Part shown: piece by piece, positions 36,278-45,815 of the stretch
How positions within the stretch are numbered: the first letter of the stretch is position 1
Layout: each line of letters begins with the position of its first letter
NCBI RefSeq assembly: GCF_009754905.2
Contig: NZ_CP066775.1
Span: 2,418,001 to 2,482,000 of the forward strand
Reading direction: 5' to 3'
DNA: 64,000 bases
Origin: Mucilaginibacter ginkgonis
GTDB taxonomy: Bacteria > Bacteroidota > Bacteroidia > Sphingobacteriales > Sphingobacteriaceae
The notes under the pieces: model-generated
What the model was told of the DNA's origin: nothing
The model's database searches: none
Seen by the model: only the letters and a program-made list of their open reading frames with translations
Translations under genes and position numbers: made by a program

Positions 36278-36311
36278 TAAAATTACAATTCTTTTTGAGT
36301 TGAAAGGCAAA
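36278..36311 (-). promoter_or_regulatory. Putative promoter of the maeB-ruvA-sprA operon
   Basis: On the minus strand TTTG (36308-36311) is followed after 22 bases by TAATTTTA (36278-36285), 7 of 8 bases of TAnnTTTG. It ends 19 bases before the maeB ATG. Confidence 0.4.
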
Positions 36312-36355
36312 GTGCAGCAATTGGATACACTAAGTACACCATTACATTCACAAAC

Positions 36356-36392
36356 AATAAAGCCCCGATATCATAAATATCAGGGCTTTATT
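36356..36392 (-). terminator. Intrinsic terminator after mltD
   Basis: Stem AATAAAGCCC / GGGCTTTATT extended by GATAT / ATATC with one mismatch between, around a CATAA loop. It follows the mltD stop by about 20 bases and lies upstream of the maeB promoter. Confidence 0.8.
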
Positions 36393-36411
36393 AAATAATG
36401 ATATGTTGACG

Positions 36412-37650
36412 TTACAATCCAGCGGCAACAGCCACACTTCCGTTTTTAGGGGAAGCTAAAGCAACCGTTCCGGGTGCGATCAATCTCAAGGTTTGACCGG
36501 GGATGGCACGCTCACCAACTTTGTTCCAGGATTTCAGGTCACTTAATTCAACACCGAATTTATCCGCGATGCCGGCAAGGGTCTCACCTGCTTTAACGGT
36601 ATGAAACGCCGGAATATCTTCTACACGACCTGCGTTGTCAGCAGTCGCAATAACAGGCATAGCCGCAACTGTTAGCTGATTCCCGTTAAGCGCATCATAT
36701 AAAGCGCTATATCTTTCTTTTTGTATCTGGGGTATTACCAGCCTGCGCGGCGCCGCAGCTGTACCATTAACTACACGCTGTAAGTAACCCGGGTTTAGTA
36801 ACGCCAATTGATTAGGGTCTACCGCGATGACACGTGAAATATTGCCCAGCGAGACGAACTTGTTTACCAAAATGGTATCGGTTTGCATAGGCATGCTGCA
36901 TGCTTGCGGCGTAATATTATGCTTGTTGTAGTAATTCATTACATAGATCACAGCTATATAAGCAGGCACATACCCACGTGTTTCGACCGGTAAGTATTGG
37001 CGGATGCTCCAGTAATCCAAAGCGTTTGCCTTAGCTACCGCACGTTCCACACTACTTTTCCCGCAGTTATAAGAAGCGATGGCCAACAGCCAATCGCCAA
37101 ATTCCTGGTAAGCGTCTTTTAAGTAAGCCGCCGCCGCATAGCTGGCCGCGATAGGATCGCGGCGCTCATCAACATAATTGTTGATGTTTAAGCCGTAAGT
37201 GCGCCCGGTGGTAGACATAAACTGCCATGGCCCTGCAGCGCCAACACGCGAGATTGCGTTAGGGTTTAATGCAGATTCAACTATGGATAAAAACTTAATC
37301 TCCTCAGGTATTCCCGCGTCGCGGAAAGCCTTTTCGTAAATAGGAAAATAATATTTAGCCAAACCTAACACACGGCCCATTTCTTCGCGGCGGTTAGGGC
37401 CGGTATACAAATCGATATAATTCTGAACAAAATCATTGTAATCCAAAGGCACTTCCTTTTGAATGGCCTGTAACTTCCCGCGCATGGTGGTCAACTGCAT
37501 ACCGCTTGGTTGCACACTTAATGTATCGCGATGAAAATGGGTAGAATGGTAGTCTTTGGTACCAACAGAGTCGGTAAGTTTTGAATTGCCTGATGCGGCA
37601 AAACCTAAACAAGGCGCAAGAAGAAAAGCAACAACAGTAAAAACTCTCAT
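36412..37650 (-). CDS. mltD: Membrane-bound lytic murein transglycosylase D-like protein with LysM
   Basis: Periplasmic enzyme that cuts the glycan strands of peptidoglycan to 1,6-anhydro ends. 412 residues: signal peptide ending LGFAA, a transglycosylase SLT domain (about 95-230) with the catalytic Glu in SIVESALNP, the GAAGPWQFM motif and ASYNCGKSSVE, and a C-terminal LysM repeat (about 350-393, FHTVKAGETLAGIADKFGV). A weak second LysM-like part may lie near 265-310 (ILVNKFVSLGNISRVIAVDP). It follows gatA by 66 bases in the same direction and ends in a terminator. Confidence 0.92.
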   Translation of the reverse strand: MRVFTVVAFLLAPCLGFAASGNSKLTDSVGTKDYHSTHFHRDTLSVQPSGMQLTTMRGKLQAIQKEVPLDYNDFVQNYIDLYTGPNRREEMGRVLGLAKYYFPIYEKAFRDAGIPEEIKFLSIVESALNPNAISRVGAAGPWQFMSTTGRTYGLNINNYVDERRDPIAASYAAAAYLKDAYQEFGDWLLAIASYNCGKSSVERAVAKANALDYWSIRQYLPVETRGYVPAYIAVIYVMNYYNKHNITPQACSMPMQTDTILVNKFVSLGNISRVIAVDPNQLALLNPGYLQRVVNGTAAAPRRLVIPQIQKERYSALYDALNGNQLTVAAMPVIATADNAGRVEDIPAFHTVKAGETLAGIADKFGVELSDLKSWNKVGERAIPGQTLRLIAPGTVALASPKNGSVAVAAGL

Positions 37651-37716
37651 CGTTTAAATAAAGGGGTTAAATAACTGTATGCTAAGGCAATAAAGGCTGC
37701 TACTAAATTAAGTAAT

Positions 37717-39144
37717 TTAACTTAAATCTAAAAAGTATTTAGCGAAATTTAATAGTTCCTGCTCATTATAACGTTTGGCAGACAATTGCAAACCTAACGG
37801 TAGTGTGCCTTTAATATTATTCATTGGCAGAGAGATAGCCGGCAGACCGGCTAAAGAAGCTTGCACAGTAAAGATATCTTCGAGATAAGAGACTACAGGG
37901 TCCTTTTCTTCCCGGCCGATCTTTGGGGCGGGCTCTGGTGTTGTTGGCGTGAGTATGAAATCGTAATCATTCAATATTTCATCTGTTTTTTGCATGATGA
38001 GCCGGCGCATTTTCTGTGCTTTGGTATAATACGCATCGTAATAGCCAGAACTAAGAATGAACGTCCCCAGCATTACCCGGCGTTTCACCTCTTTGCCAAA
38101 ACCTTCGGAACGGGATTTCTTGTAAACTGATGTCAGGGCGGTAGCATTTGGGCTGCGGTAGCCGTATCGCACACCGTCATACCGCGCCAGGTTTGACGAC
38201 GCTTCCGCCATTGTTAAAATATAGTAGGCTGGCACAACATAATCCAGATATTCAAAAGATACGGGCTCTACAATGTTGCCGGCAGCTTGTAACTCTTTTA
38301 TTTTAGCCAGCATGCTTTCCCGCACCTGTTCGCCAACACCTTCGCGTTCTAAAGATTCTTTGATATATGCTAAGCTTTTCGGCCCGTTTGGCTTTAACGC
38401 GCTGAAATAAGCAAGAGGTTTTGCCTGTTTAAGGGTGCTATCGTAATTATCGGGGCCAGACATAACTTCCAAAAGCAGCGCAGCGTCTTCTGCTGACCGG
38501 GTTATAGTGCCAACCTGATCGAAAGAGGATGCGTAAGCGATAATGCCGTGCCGGGAGATACTGCCGTAAGTTGGTTTAAACCCCACCAGTCCGCAAAATG
38601 CAGCCGGTTGACGAACAGATCCACCGGTATCTGTACCTATAGCGGCGTGGCACATGCCTGCCTGCACACTTACCGCCGACCCGCCTGACGATCCGCCCGG
38701 AACGCGGCTCTCATCTGCAAAGTTTTTTACCCGACCGTGTGCAGAATTTTCGTTAGCCGCGCCCATACCAAATTCGTCGCAATTGCAGCGGCCGATGATA
38801 ATGGCGTCTTCAGCTAGTAACCGCTCAACAACGGTTGAAGAATAGATCGCGTTATAAGTTTCGAGAATTTTTGATGATGCCGACGCGGTGTGCCCTTTGT
38901 AAAGAATGTTATCTTTTATACTGATAACCATACCCGCCAATTTACCGGCTGTACCCGCTTTCAACTTTTTGTCAATCTTTGCAGCACGGGCTAATGCTTC
39001 GCCGGCAAAAACTTCCACAAAGGCGTTCAGGTGCGCGTATTGTTCAGTACGTTGCAGGTAATGTTTTACAAGTTCTTCTACTGTAACGGCTCCCGAAGCC
39101 AGATCGCGACGGATGTCATTAAAAGAAGCATATGCAGTAGTCAT
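37717..39144 (-). CDS. gatA: Aspartyl/glutamyl-tRNA amidotransferase subunit A
   Basis: Amidase subunit that releases ammonia from glutamine to convert Glu-tRNA(Gln) or Asp-tRNA(Asn). The Ser-cisSer-Lys triad is visible: Lys in MVISIKDNI, the Ser-rich GGSSGGSAVSV and GTDTGGSVRQPA. 475 residues is a normal length. gatB and gatC are not in the window, which is common in Bacteroidota where the three genes are dispersed. A terminator-like hairpin ends only 16 bases before the ATG, so expression may depend on read-through or a promoter inside that sequence. Confidence 0.95.
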   Translation of the reverse strand: MTTAYASFNDIRRDLASGAVTVEELVKHYLQRTEQYAHLNAFVEVFAGEALARAAKIDKKLKAGTAGKLAGMVISIKDNILYKGHTASASSKILETYNAIYSSTVVERLLAEDAIIIGRCNCDEFGMGAANENSAHGRVKNFADESRVPGGSSGGSAVSVQAGMCHAAIGTDTGGSVRQPAAFCGLVGFKPTYGSISRHGIIAYASSFDQVGTITRSAEDAALLLEVMSGPDNYDSTLKQAKPLAYFSALKPNGPKSLAYIKESLEREGVGEQVRESMLAKIKELQAAGNIVEPVSFEYLDYVVPAYYILTMAEASSNLARYDGVRYGYRSPNATALTSVYKKSRSEGFGKEVKRRVMLGTFILSSGYYDAYYTKAQKMRRLIMQKTDEILNDYDFILTPTTPEPAPKIGREEKDPVVSYLEDIFTVQASLAGLPAISLPMNNIKGTLPLGLQLSAKRYNEQELLNFAKYFLDLS

Positions 39145-39160
39145 CAGGGCTAAAATAAAA

Positions 39161-39197
39161 AAACTTATGAACCGAAGGCAAATCGATCCATAAGTTT
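39161..39197 (-). terminator. Terminator-like hairpin just upstream of gatA
   Basis: Perfect 9-bp stem AAACTTATG / CATAAGTTT with a 19-base loop, followed on the minus strand by a T-rich run TTTTATTTTAG and then the gatA ATG. It could end the tatA transcript or act as an attenuator for gatA. Confidence 0.6.
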
Positions 39198-39232
39198 AAG
39201 CATATGAGAATGCAGCAAAACTGCATCCGCAA

Positions 39233-39442
39233 TTAAATATTGGTTTTCTCTTCGTGACGAGGAGAAGCGGTAGTGTTGGTGTTAGACGGCCTTTCGTTCA
39301 CGTCGTCGTGATTCTGAGCATCTTTAAATTCTTTTACACCTTTACCTAAGCCGCGCATAAGTTCAGGGATTTTTTTACCGCCAAACAATAATAGTATTGC
39401 AATAATGATCAGAATAATTTCTGGTGCACCTAATCCACCCAT
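39233..39442 (-). CDS. tatA: Sec-independent translocase protein TatA/E
   Basis: Pore component of the twin-arginine export system. The 69 residues open with a short helix containing [24 protein letters not shown], with the FGGKKIPEL hinge of TatA, then an amphipathic helix ([14 protein letters not shown]) and a polar tail. The ATG at 39442 gives the usual MG-glycine start. It is 30 bases downstream of a second TatA/B-like gene; tatC is not in the window. Confidence 0.92.
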   Translation of the reverse strand: MGGLGAPEIILIIIAILLLFGGKKIPELMRGLGKGVKEFKDAQNHDDVNERPSNTNTTASPRHEEKTNI

Positions 39443-39472
39443 GATAATTTAATTTAATGTTTTGTTAATTTT

Positions 39473-39982
39473 TTACGTTGTTGCTTTGTCCTTTGGTTCT
39501 TTTGCAGCGCCATCATCTACGTGCGTAATGCTCAGATGGTTTTCTGCCACTTTAGTCACCTCGGGTTGTTCTATCAAATGCGATACATCTGCATGGCTAT
39601 GCTCTGCAGGTGTTGTTTGGGTATCTGTAGTATTGGTTGTGCGCTCTTCAGTGAGCGGTGTCTCATGTTCTTCAACCGTAGAATTTGCCGGCGCGAAAGG
39701 ATCTGTAACCGCAGCCGTATTTGCAACCGGCGGAAAATTAAGATCTGCATCTGTACGCCCGGGTGCTGATTCAACCGGTGGCTTAGCTTCAAAATTTTCG
39801 ATCTGATTTTGCAGCTCGCGTTTAACACCTTCAGATGCATCCTTAAAGTCGCGAATGCCCTTGCCAAGCCCTTTAGCTATCTGTGGTAATTTATCACCAC
39901 CAAAAAGCATCAGTGCTACAAAGACGATCAGGATCATTTCTGAACTGCCTATGTTTAAAAATAAAAAAATCGGATGCAACAT
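39473..39982 (-). CDS. TatA/TatB-like protein with long acidic tail
   Basis: 170 residues from the ATG at 39982 (an in-frame upstream start at 40006 adds eight residues). The first 60 residues repeat the Tat pattern: NIGSSEMILIVFVALMLFGG, then DKLPQIAKGLGKGIRDFKDASEG. A 100-residue acidic, Thr/Pro/Glu-rich tail follows, unlike TatA, so it may serve as TatB or as a specialised TatA. It lies between the EnvC-like gene and tatA. A TATATTTG promoter box sits 13 bases upstream. Confidence 0.85.
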   Translation of the reverse strand: MLHPIFLFLNIGSSEMILIVFVALMLFGGDKLPQIAKGLGKGIRDFKDASEGVKRELQNQIENFEAKPPVESAPGRTDADLNFPPVANTAAVTDPFAPANSTVEEHETPLTEERTTNTTDTQTTPAEHSHADVSHLIEQPEVTKVAENHLSITHVDDGAAKEPKDKATT

Positions 39983-39995
39983 GTTAATCGGACTA

Positions 39996-40003
39996 CAAAT
40001 ATA
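39996..40003 (-). promoter_or_regulatory. Putative -7 promoter box of the tatA/B-like genes
   Basis: Minus strand reads TATATTTG, a full match to TAnnTTTG, 13 bases before the ATG at 39982. No good -33 element is seen. Confidence 0.4.
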
Positions 40004-40037
40004 CAACTAAAAGCCTACAATGTTATTTATTAAAAAT

Positions 40038-41336
40038 TTACTGGCTTGCCAGCCAGCTTCTTGGGTTAACAGGTGTTTGGCCTTTATACAATTCAAAATG
40101 CACCTGGGTTTCGCCTGTAGAACCATCTGTTGCCACAGTACCCAACGTGGTTTTCACTTCTACCTTTTGACCTTTTGATACGCTCACAGAACGTAAATTG
40201 GCGTAAGCGGTAAAGTACTCGCCGTGCCTTATTACAACGAGATATGTACCACTGATATTGTTTACGCTGGTAACCTCGCCACCAAACACCGAGCGCACTG
40301 TAGCACCCTGCCCCGTGCGGATATCTATACCCGGGTTATCTGTTTTTATACCTTCTATATAAGTAATACCAAAGTCTTGTGTAACCACACCATTTGCAAC
40401 CGGCCAAGGCAATCGCCCACGGTTACCCATAAAGTCGTTCGATAGCTTCGCAAATTCCGGTGTCGCGTTAAGCAATTGGCTGTTCGTCGCGGCCGCCTTC
40501 GGTGCTGCTTTTACAGGTGCAGTTTCTTTACCGGCAACGGCGTTGGCCCTTGCGGCAGCGGCAGCACGGGCAGCTTCGGCCCGGGCTTCTGCTTCTGCCT
40601 TTCGGCGTGCTTCTTCAATTTCACGGGCAATGGCGCGGCGTATCTGGCGGTTGTTATCAGCAATTTGCTGGTTTATACGCTTTTGTTGTTGTTTTAATTC
40701 GCCCTGGTGCTTAGAAAGTCCGTTCATCACTTCTTGCTGACTGGTGCGCTCTTTACCCAGGTTCTGCTTTTCTTTCTCCTGGTCTTTCAACAGGTTGCTT
40801 TGCTGGGTTTTGGTCTTGTCCAGCTGGGTGATCTTTGTATTCAGCTCGTGCTGGGTACCTTGTATAGATTCTGCCTGGCGCTGGCGATAATTAGCAAACT
40901 GCTGCAGATAGGTGAGCCTTTTGTATGCCTGGTTAAAATCTTGCGATGCAAAGATGAACATCAACTTATTGTACGCGCTCTGATTATGGTACGCGAAAAC
41001 GATCATGGCCGCGTATTCTTTTTTCAACTGATCAAGCTGGCCCTGAAGCGTGTGGACAGTATTGGTATTTTCATTTATTTGGTTGCCCAGCAGGCGAACT
41101 TCTGAATTGAGGGTCTTGATCTTCTCTTCACGCAAGCTGATCTTAGCCTTGAGAATGTTAAGTTGCTTTAAGGTAGATTTCTTGTTGCTTAGCGTTTCCT
41201 GGTATTCATTATTCAGTTGCTCCAGTTCCTCATTAAGTTTATCGCGGCGTTTTTTTAACTCAGAACTGCTTTGCGCGAACGCGCTTACAGAACACAGGGC
41301 AAGCAAGAAAAAGAATACAGATCGCAGAAATTTCAT
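40038..41336 (-). CDS. EnvC-like murein hydrolase activator with degenerate LytM domain
   Basis: Periplasmic coiled-coil protein that probably activates cell-separation amidases. About 432 residues: signal peptide ending SAFAQ, two long coiled-coil blocks (about 25-250), an Ala-rich helix (REIEEARRKAEAEARAEAA), and a C-terminal LytM/M23 domain (about 315-432). The metal ligands are lost: the first His of HxxxD is Asn (NPGIDI) and the HxH motif reads QVH, so it should not hydrolyse wall itself, as in EnvC. The ATG at 41336 is chosen over a TTG at 41345. Confidence 0.88.
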   Translation of the reverse strand: MKFLRSVFFFLLALCSVSAFAQSSSELKKRRDKLNEELEQLNNEYQETLSNKKSTLKQLNILKAKISLREEKIKTLNSEVRLLGNQINENTNTVHTLQGQLDQLKKEYAAMIVFAYHNQSAYNKLMFIFASQDFNQAYKRLTYLQQFANYRQRQAESIQGTQHELNTKITQLDKTKTQQSNLLKDQEKEKQNLGKERTSQQEVMNGLSKHQGELKQQQKRINQQIADNNRQIRRAIAREIEEARRKAEAEARAEAARAAAAARANAVAGKETAPVKAAPKAAATNSQLLNATPEFAKLSNDFMGNRGRLPWPVANGVVTQDFGITYIEGIKTDNPGIDIRTGQGATVRSVFGGEVTSVNNISGTYLVVIRHGEYFTAYANLRSVSVSKGQKVEVKTTLGTVATDGSTGETQVHFELYKGQTPVNPRSWLASQ

Positions 41337-41342
41337 CGAACC

Positions 41343-41350
41343 CAAAAGTA
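41343..41350 (-). promoter_or_regulatory. Putative -7 promoter box of the EnvC-like gene
   Basis: Minus strand reads TACTTTTG, matching TAnnTTTG, six bases from the ATG. It lies between the DUF4292 stop and this start, within an operon-like run, so it may be an internal promoter. Confidence 0.3.
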
Positions 41351-41355
41351 CAATT

Positions 41356-42150
41356 TTAATTTATCCGCTGATAGCGGTTTGGTATACTGAAAGGAAAATC
41401 CAATGTCTGGTCGAAATCAATCCGGCTGTAATCTATCTCTGCTTCTATATTTTTTTGTTGCGTTTTAGATGTAAGCGATATGTGCGATGGCACTACCCTG
41501 CCTGTTGCCTGGATAAAGTTGCTGTAATTAGCCTGTAATGATTGCCCGGCCGCTGCTTTTGACAGGTTAGTGCTGTTGATTTTCAGATCAGCACCTAAGA
41601 TCATTTTAAAAAGCATATCCTTTAACGATCCGCTTAAGACCAAATTGTTGTTATCAGGCGTTAAAGTGATACCGTCGGTCAACGTTTCAGGGATAGCATT
41701 GCCGATCAAAATTGACTGTACAGTATTGAAATTTACTTCGCGAGGCGCGTAGTCATAAATAAAGCTAAACGGTTTTTGAAAATAAACCGATTGGAGTTTA
41801 TTGATCACTGTTATGCTATCGGGCGTAATTAAAGCCCGCGCCACCTCAATGCCGATCAAATAGGTGATAGATACCCATATCTTCTGCCCGCGTAATATCC
41901 TGATGTTTAAAGTCACATCATTGCTGTTACCATCGATGTTTAACTTGGTTTTTGCCTTGCCGGAGAATGTGGTAAAGCTGATCTGTTTTGAGCGGATCTC
42001 TGCCAGTTTCATTTTAGCAGCATCGGCAGAATTATCAGTTTTTGTTACGGCAGTACTAGCAGGCGTGCGGGTCACCAGTTTTTTGCTATGGCAACTTGTT
42101 ATGACAATGATGCCTAACAACAAAAAACTATTCGATATATTTCTTTTCAT
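41356..42150 (-). CDS. DUF4292 lipoprotein
   Basis: 264 residues with a lipoprotein signal ending VITSC (Cys20). The mature part is a curved beta-sheet fold similar to LolA/LolB: SFTTFSGKAKTKLNIDGNSNDV, then IWVSITYLIGIEVARALITPDSI and QSVYFQKPFSFI. Such proteins may bind lipid or lipoprotein in the periplasm; this role is inferred from fold. Its start overlaps the end of the TPR gene by 23 bases, and the EnvC-like gene follows 19 bases later, so it belongs to the envelope operon. Confidence 0.82.
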   Translation of the reverse strand: MKRNISNSFLLLGIIVITSCHSKKLVTRTPASTAVTKTDNSADAAKMKLAEIRSKQISFTTFSGKAKTKLNIDGNSNDVTLNIRILRGQKIWVSITYLIGIEVARALITPDSITVINKLQSVYFQKPFSFIYDYAPREVNFNTVQSILIGNAIPETLTDGITLTPDNNNLVLSGSLKDMLFKMILGADLKINSTNLSKAAAGQSLQANYSNFIQATGRVVPSHISLTSKTQQKNIEAEIDYSRIDFDQTLDFPFSIPNRYQRIN

Positions 42151-43855
42151 TGATCTTCCTGTCTAACAGGGGCGAATCTGCACCGCCTGCTTTAGCTTTC
42201 TTCCAGTTTAATACGGCACCGTCCACATCGCCATTGTAGAACAAGATATCGCCATAGTGTTCTAGCTGTACAGCGCTTTTATCTTTATCATGGGCGATGG
42301 CTTTTTCTATCCACGGCCTTGCTTCGGCATATTTCTTTTGTCTGAACAAAATCCATGCATACGTATCTTCAAACGACGCCGTATTCGGCTGCAACTCGTT
42401 ACCCCGTTCGGCCATCTGCGCCGCCTTATCTAACTGCTCGTTTCTTACTGACAAATAATAGGCATAGTTGTTTAACGTATATCCGTTATCAGGATTGTAA
42501 GTTATACTCTGGTCGTAAGCCGCGTCAGACTTTGCATTGTCTTTCAATTCGTGATAGCTATCCCCAATAGCAGAATATGTTTGCGAAAGAAGTTCTTTAT
42601 CCTGAGTTTCTGATGAAGCCGCCGTTTTGAGATAACCTAGAGCTTTTGTGGCATTCTTTTTCTGCAGCCAGGCAACACCAACCAAATAATTCATCCACGC
42701 CTGATTTGGGAAAAGCGTCAAAGCGTTTTCTCCATCTTTTATAGCGGCGTCGAAATCGTTATCTCCTAATTCTATCCGTACCAGTTGCTCATGAACCTGG
42801 TATATTTTATCATTAACAGCAATTGACCTTCTGTAAGCATTTGCAGCCGCCTTATATTGTGCGTTTTGCAACAGCATATCGCCGTAGATGCCAAACGAGC
42901 GTGAATCTTCGGGGTGGCTTTCTGTTAATATCTTGCTCAATTCTAAAGCGCTTGCCTTAGCATTTGCATCCGGGAACTTAGGCACATAACCCATAATTAT
43001 GTGCAACTGCTGCTCTACAGACATGCCTGCCTGCGTGAATGCCAGCTTTAATTCATTAAAGCCATTATCATTATCTTTTTTATTCCGGTAAATGTCTGCC
43101 AGTTGCAGGTGCACATAGCCGTTAGACGGGTCTAAGGTTTCTGCCTTTTGAAAAGCTTTCAGCGCGTCGTCAACAAAATTGTTAGCGTTATAAACCTCGC
43201 CAAGCATAATGTAATACTTAGCCTGGTTTGGATTTTCTGCAATGGCTTTTTTAATGTCGGCAGTTGCTTTGTTGACGTTGCCTTGCGCCAGGTAAACTTT
43301 CTGGCGTTTAAGTAAAAGATCATCACTTGGGCCGGTTACTTTTTCGAGCGAATCTAAAACCGCGATGGACTGGTCGTATTTTTTGCCGATGAATAAGGCG
43401 TTGGCCCTGTCAAAGTAATAGTCGGGATTGTTGGGATTAAGCTTTATCAATTGCGAAAAAATGGCTTCAAGACGCGCAATGTTGTTAGACTTTTCGTACC
43501 CTGTAGATAATGCTACCCAATACCATTCGTTATTAGGGTTTATTGCGACAGCCCTCTCCAATAATGCCTGTGCACCGTCGTAATCATTATTCCGCTTTTT
43601 AAGGTTGGCCATCTCATAAAGCGCGGCGTCATTATTAGGATCTATCTGTAGAACGTGAGAAAACAAATCAGACGCAAGAGCGAAATTTTCGATTGTCCGT
43701 TCGCGCAGGCCGGTAAAGAATAGCTGCTTCATCAAAACGCTGTCGGCATTGGTCATGGGTTTCGCGGCAGCGTTGCGTAGTTTCCCGCTCGCAGCATCTT
43801 GCGCGTAGCTCAAAGCAGGCAATAAGCCTAAAAATATAAGCAGCTTAAATTTCAT
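42128..43855 (-). CDS. Exported TPR-repeat protein
   Basis: 575 residues with a signal peptide ending LSYAQ and about twelve tetratricopeptide repeats, for example FSHVLQIDPNNDAALYEMA, RAVAINPNNEWYWVALS and QSITYNPDNGYTLNNYA, running nearly the whole length. TPR proteins of this kind act as scaffolds; no enzymatic motif is seen. The start directly follows the dut stop and the end overlaps the DUF4292 lipoprotein gene, so these three are translationally linked. It probably acts in the periplasm with the neighbouring lipoprotein. Confidence 0.85.
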   Translation of the reverse strand: MKFKLLIFLGLLPALSYAQDAASGKLRNAAAKPMTNADSVLMKQLFFTGLRERTIENFALASDLFSHVLQIDPNNDAALYEMANLKKRNNDYDGAQALLERAVAINPNNEWYWVALSTGYEKSNNIARLEAIFSQLIKLNPNNPDYYFDRANALFIGKKYDQSIAVLDSLEKVTGPSDDLLLKRQKVYLAQGNVNKATADIKKAIAENPNQAKYYIMLGEVYNANNFVDDALKAFQKAETLDPSNGYVHLQLADIYRNKKDNDNGFNELKLAFTQAGMSVEQQLHIIMGYVPKFPDANAKASALELSKILTESHPEDSRSFGIYGDMLLQNAQYKAAANAYRRSIAVNDKIYQVHEQLVRIELGDNDFDAAIKDGENALTLFPNQAWMNYLVGVAWLQKKNATKALGYLKTAASSETQDKELLSQTYSAIGDSYHELKDNAKSDAAYDQSITYNPDNGYTLNNYAYYLSVRNEQLDKAAQMAERGNELQPNTASFEDTYAWILFRQKKYAEARPWIEKAIAHDKDKSAVQLEHYGDILFYNGDVDGAVLNWKKAKAGGADSPLLDRKINEKKYIE

Positions 43856-44290
43856 TTATTGCACACCGGTGTGGCCATAACCACCTGCTCCCCTAACGGT
43901 TTCATTTAAGGTTTCGCTTATTTCCCAGGTAATGTTTTCGTGACGGGCTATAATCATCTGAGCAATGCGGTCGCCGTTATTGATCTCAAATGCTTCGGTA
44001 GATAGGTTGATTAATAATACTTTTATTTCGCCACGGTAATCGGCATCAATCGTCCCCGGCGAATTTAAAACAGTTACGCCATGCTTGTAGGCCAGGCCAC
44101 TTCGTGGCCTGATCTGCGCTTCGAAACCTGCCGGTAACTCAATGTGCAATCCTGTAGGGACCAATTGGCGTTCCATTGGCTTAAGTGTGATGGGCAATTC
44201 GATATGCGCGCGCATATCCATCCCTGCGGAATGTATGGTTTCATAGCCGGGCAACTGGTGCGCCGACTTATTTATTACTTTAATGGTCAT
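43856..44290 (-). CDS. dut: Deoxyuridine 5'-triphosphate nucleotidohydrolase
   Basis: Trimeric dUTPase that removes dUTP and supplies dUMP for thymidylate synthesis. All five motifs are visible in 144 residues: [44 protein letters not shown] and [10 protein letters not shown]. Motif V has Tyr-Gly-His in place of the usual Phe-Gly-Ser, a mild variant. The start overlaps the flippase stop by 4 bases and the stop abuts the TPR gene start, so it is embedded in the envelope operon. Confidence 0.95.
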   Translation of the reverse strand: MTIKVINKSAHQLPGYETIHSAGMDMRAHIELPITLKPMERQLVPTGLHIELPAGFEAQIRPRSGLAYKHGVTVLNSPGTIDADYRGEIKVLLINLSTEAFEINNGDRIAQMIIARHENITWEISETLNETVRGAGGYGHTGVQ

Positions 44291-45774
44291 TTTTTGCTCA
44301 ATGTAGCTTTTAGTTGCTTTCCCTCGGTTAATATCGCCACCGCGGCAAATGCGATGAATAATAAGTTACCCGCTATCAAACTACGTTTAAACACAACGAA
44401 GGACAATATAACGATGATTATCGACGCGGCAAGGTAAGCCAGGTTCTTTTTCAAATGATAGGGTATGGGATAGTTCTTCTGACCCCAGATGTAAGACAAT
44501 ATCATCATGCTGGCGTAAGCGATCAACGACGCCCATGCCGAAGCCATGTAACTATACTTCGGAATAAAGATAACATTGATAATAATAGTAAGCAGTGCCC
44601 CAATACCCGAGATGTATAAACCGTATTTGGTTTGATCGGAAAGTTTATACCACACCGACAGGTTCATATATATACCCAGGCTTACATATCCGAATAGAAG
44701 CGGCGGTACCACATCCAGCCCTACCCAGTAATCGGGGTTGTTTACGTAGTGCTTTAAAATCTGAATATTAGCAATAATGCCTACGAACATTACGCACATG
44801 GTGATCACAAAGTAGTCCATGATACGGGCGTAGGTCTGGCCCGAGTTTTTATTCTTCGCATGACTGAAAAAAAATGGTTCTGCACCCATACGGAACGCCT
44901 GATTAAACAGGCTGAGAAATATAGATATCCGCGCACATGCTGAGTACACCCCAACTTCGTGCTCGCTGATATTCATCGGCAACAACTTACCTAAAAGAAT
45001 TTTGTCAAAATTTTCGTTTACGATATAAGAAAGATTGGCGATAAGCATTGGCCAGCTATACAACAGCATTTGCTTAAACATGTCTACGTCCAACTGCAGC
45101 TTTATACGACGCAACTCGGGCAGTAGCATTACAAGTGTGATGATACTTGCGATAAGGTTCGATAGAAAAACATAGCCCACCCAACCTTGCCTGTACCAGC
45201 CAATAAACCATGAACTGCCTATGCCATGGCTTGCAATTAAACGCGGTATGCCGAAGATAAGGATCAAATTCAGGGTAACAGTAACTACAATGTTTACCAC
45301 TTTAATGGTGCCATACCTGCCCGGGCGGCCATCTGCACGAAGTTTTGCGAAGGGTATAACGCACCAGGCATCTGTTACCAGGATCGCGACGAAATATTTG
45401 ATGTATGTTTTAAAGTCTTCACTCGGGGTGTCATTACCAATACGGATAAAACCAGCAATTGCGTTTGTAAAAGGCAACGTGAGTAAAAGAAATAAAACAG
45501 TGATAATAAAGATAGACCAGAAGCCGTTGTTATAAACCTGCTGCTTTTTATCGCTGTATTTATTGAGGTAACGGAAAAACGTGGTTTCCATACCAAATGA
45601 AAGCACCGCCTGTATAATTGAGGCATAGCTGAACATGGTACTAAAAATGCTGTAAACTTGCGGCAAGTACGCCTTGGTATAAAGCGGTGTAAGTATAGCG
45701 CTTAACAGCCTTTGAACAATGGTTGTTAAACCGTATACTGCTGTTTGGCCCGCAAATTTTCTGGCTGTAGACAA
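44287..45774 (-). CDS. Polysaccharide/lipid flippase of the Wzx (MVF/MATE-like) family
   Basis: Inner-membrane transporter of 495 residues with about 14 hydrophobic helices, starting [20 protein letters not shown]. The pattern of paired helices with short loops and the [23 protein letters not shown] segment matches polysaccharide biosynthesis flippases that move undecaprenyl-linked sugars. It begins with TTG at 45774; an in-frame TAA lies four codons upstream and no ATG is near. It is first in a tight run with dut, the TPR gene and the DUF4292 gene. The substrate is unknown. Confidence 0.88.
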   Translation of the reverse strand: MSTARKFAGQTAVYGLTTIVQRLLSAILTPLYTKAYLPQVYSIFSTMFSYASIIQAVLSFGMETTFFRYLNKYSDKKQQVYNNGFWSIFIITVLFLLLTLPFTNAIAGFIRIGNDTPSEDFKTYIKYFVAILVTDAWCVIPFAKLRADGRPGRYGTIKVVNIVVTVTLNLILIFGIPRLIASHGIGSSWFIGWYRQGWVGYVFLSNLIASIITLVMLLPELRRIKLQLDVDMFKQMLLYSWPMLIANLSYIVNENFDKILLGKLLPMNISEHEVGVYSACARISIFLSLFNQAFRMGAEPFFFSHAKNKNSGQTYARIMDYFVITMCVMFVGIIANIQILKHYVNNPDYWVGLDVVPPLLFGYVSLGIYMNLSVWYKLSDQTKYGLYISGIGALLTIIINVIFIPKYSYMASAWASLIAYASMMILSYIWGQKNYPIPYHLKKNLAYLAASIIIVILSFVVFKRSLIAGNLLFIAFAAVAILTEGKQLKATLSKK

Positions 45775-45815
45775 GGTGCTAAGTTAAACGTTAAAGTTGA
45801 TACCCATATAAGGGG

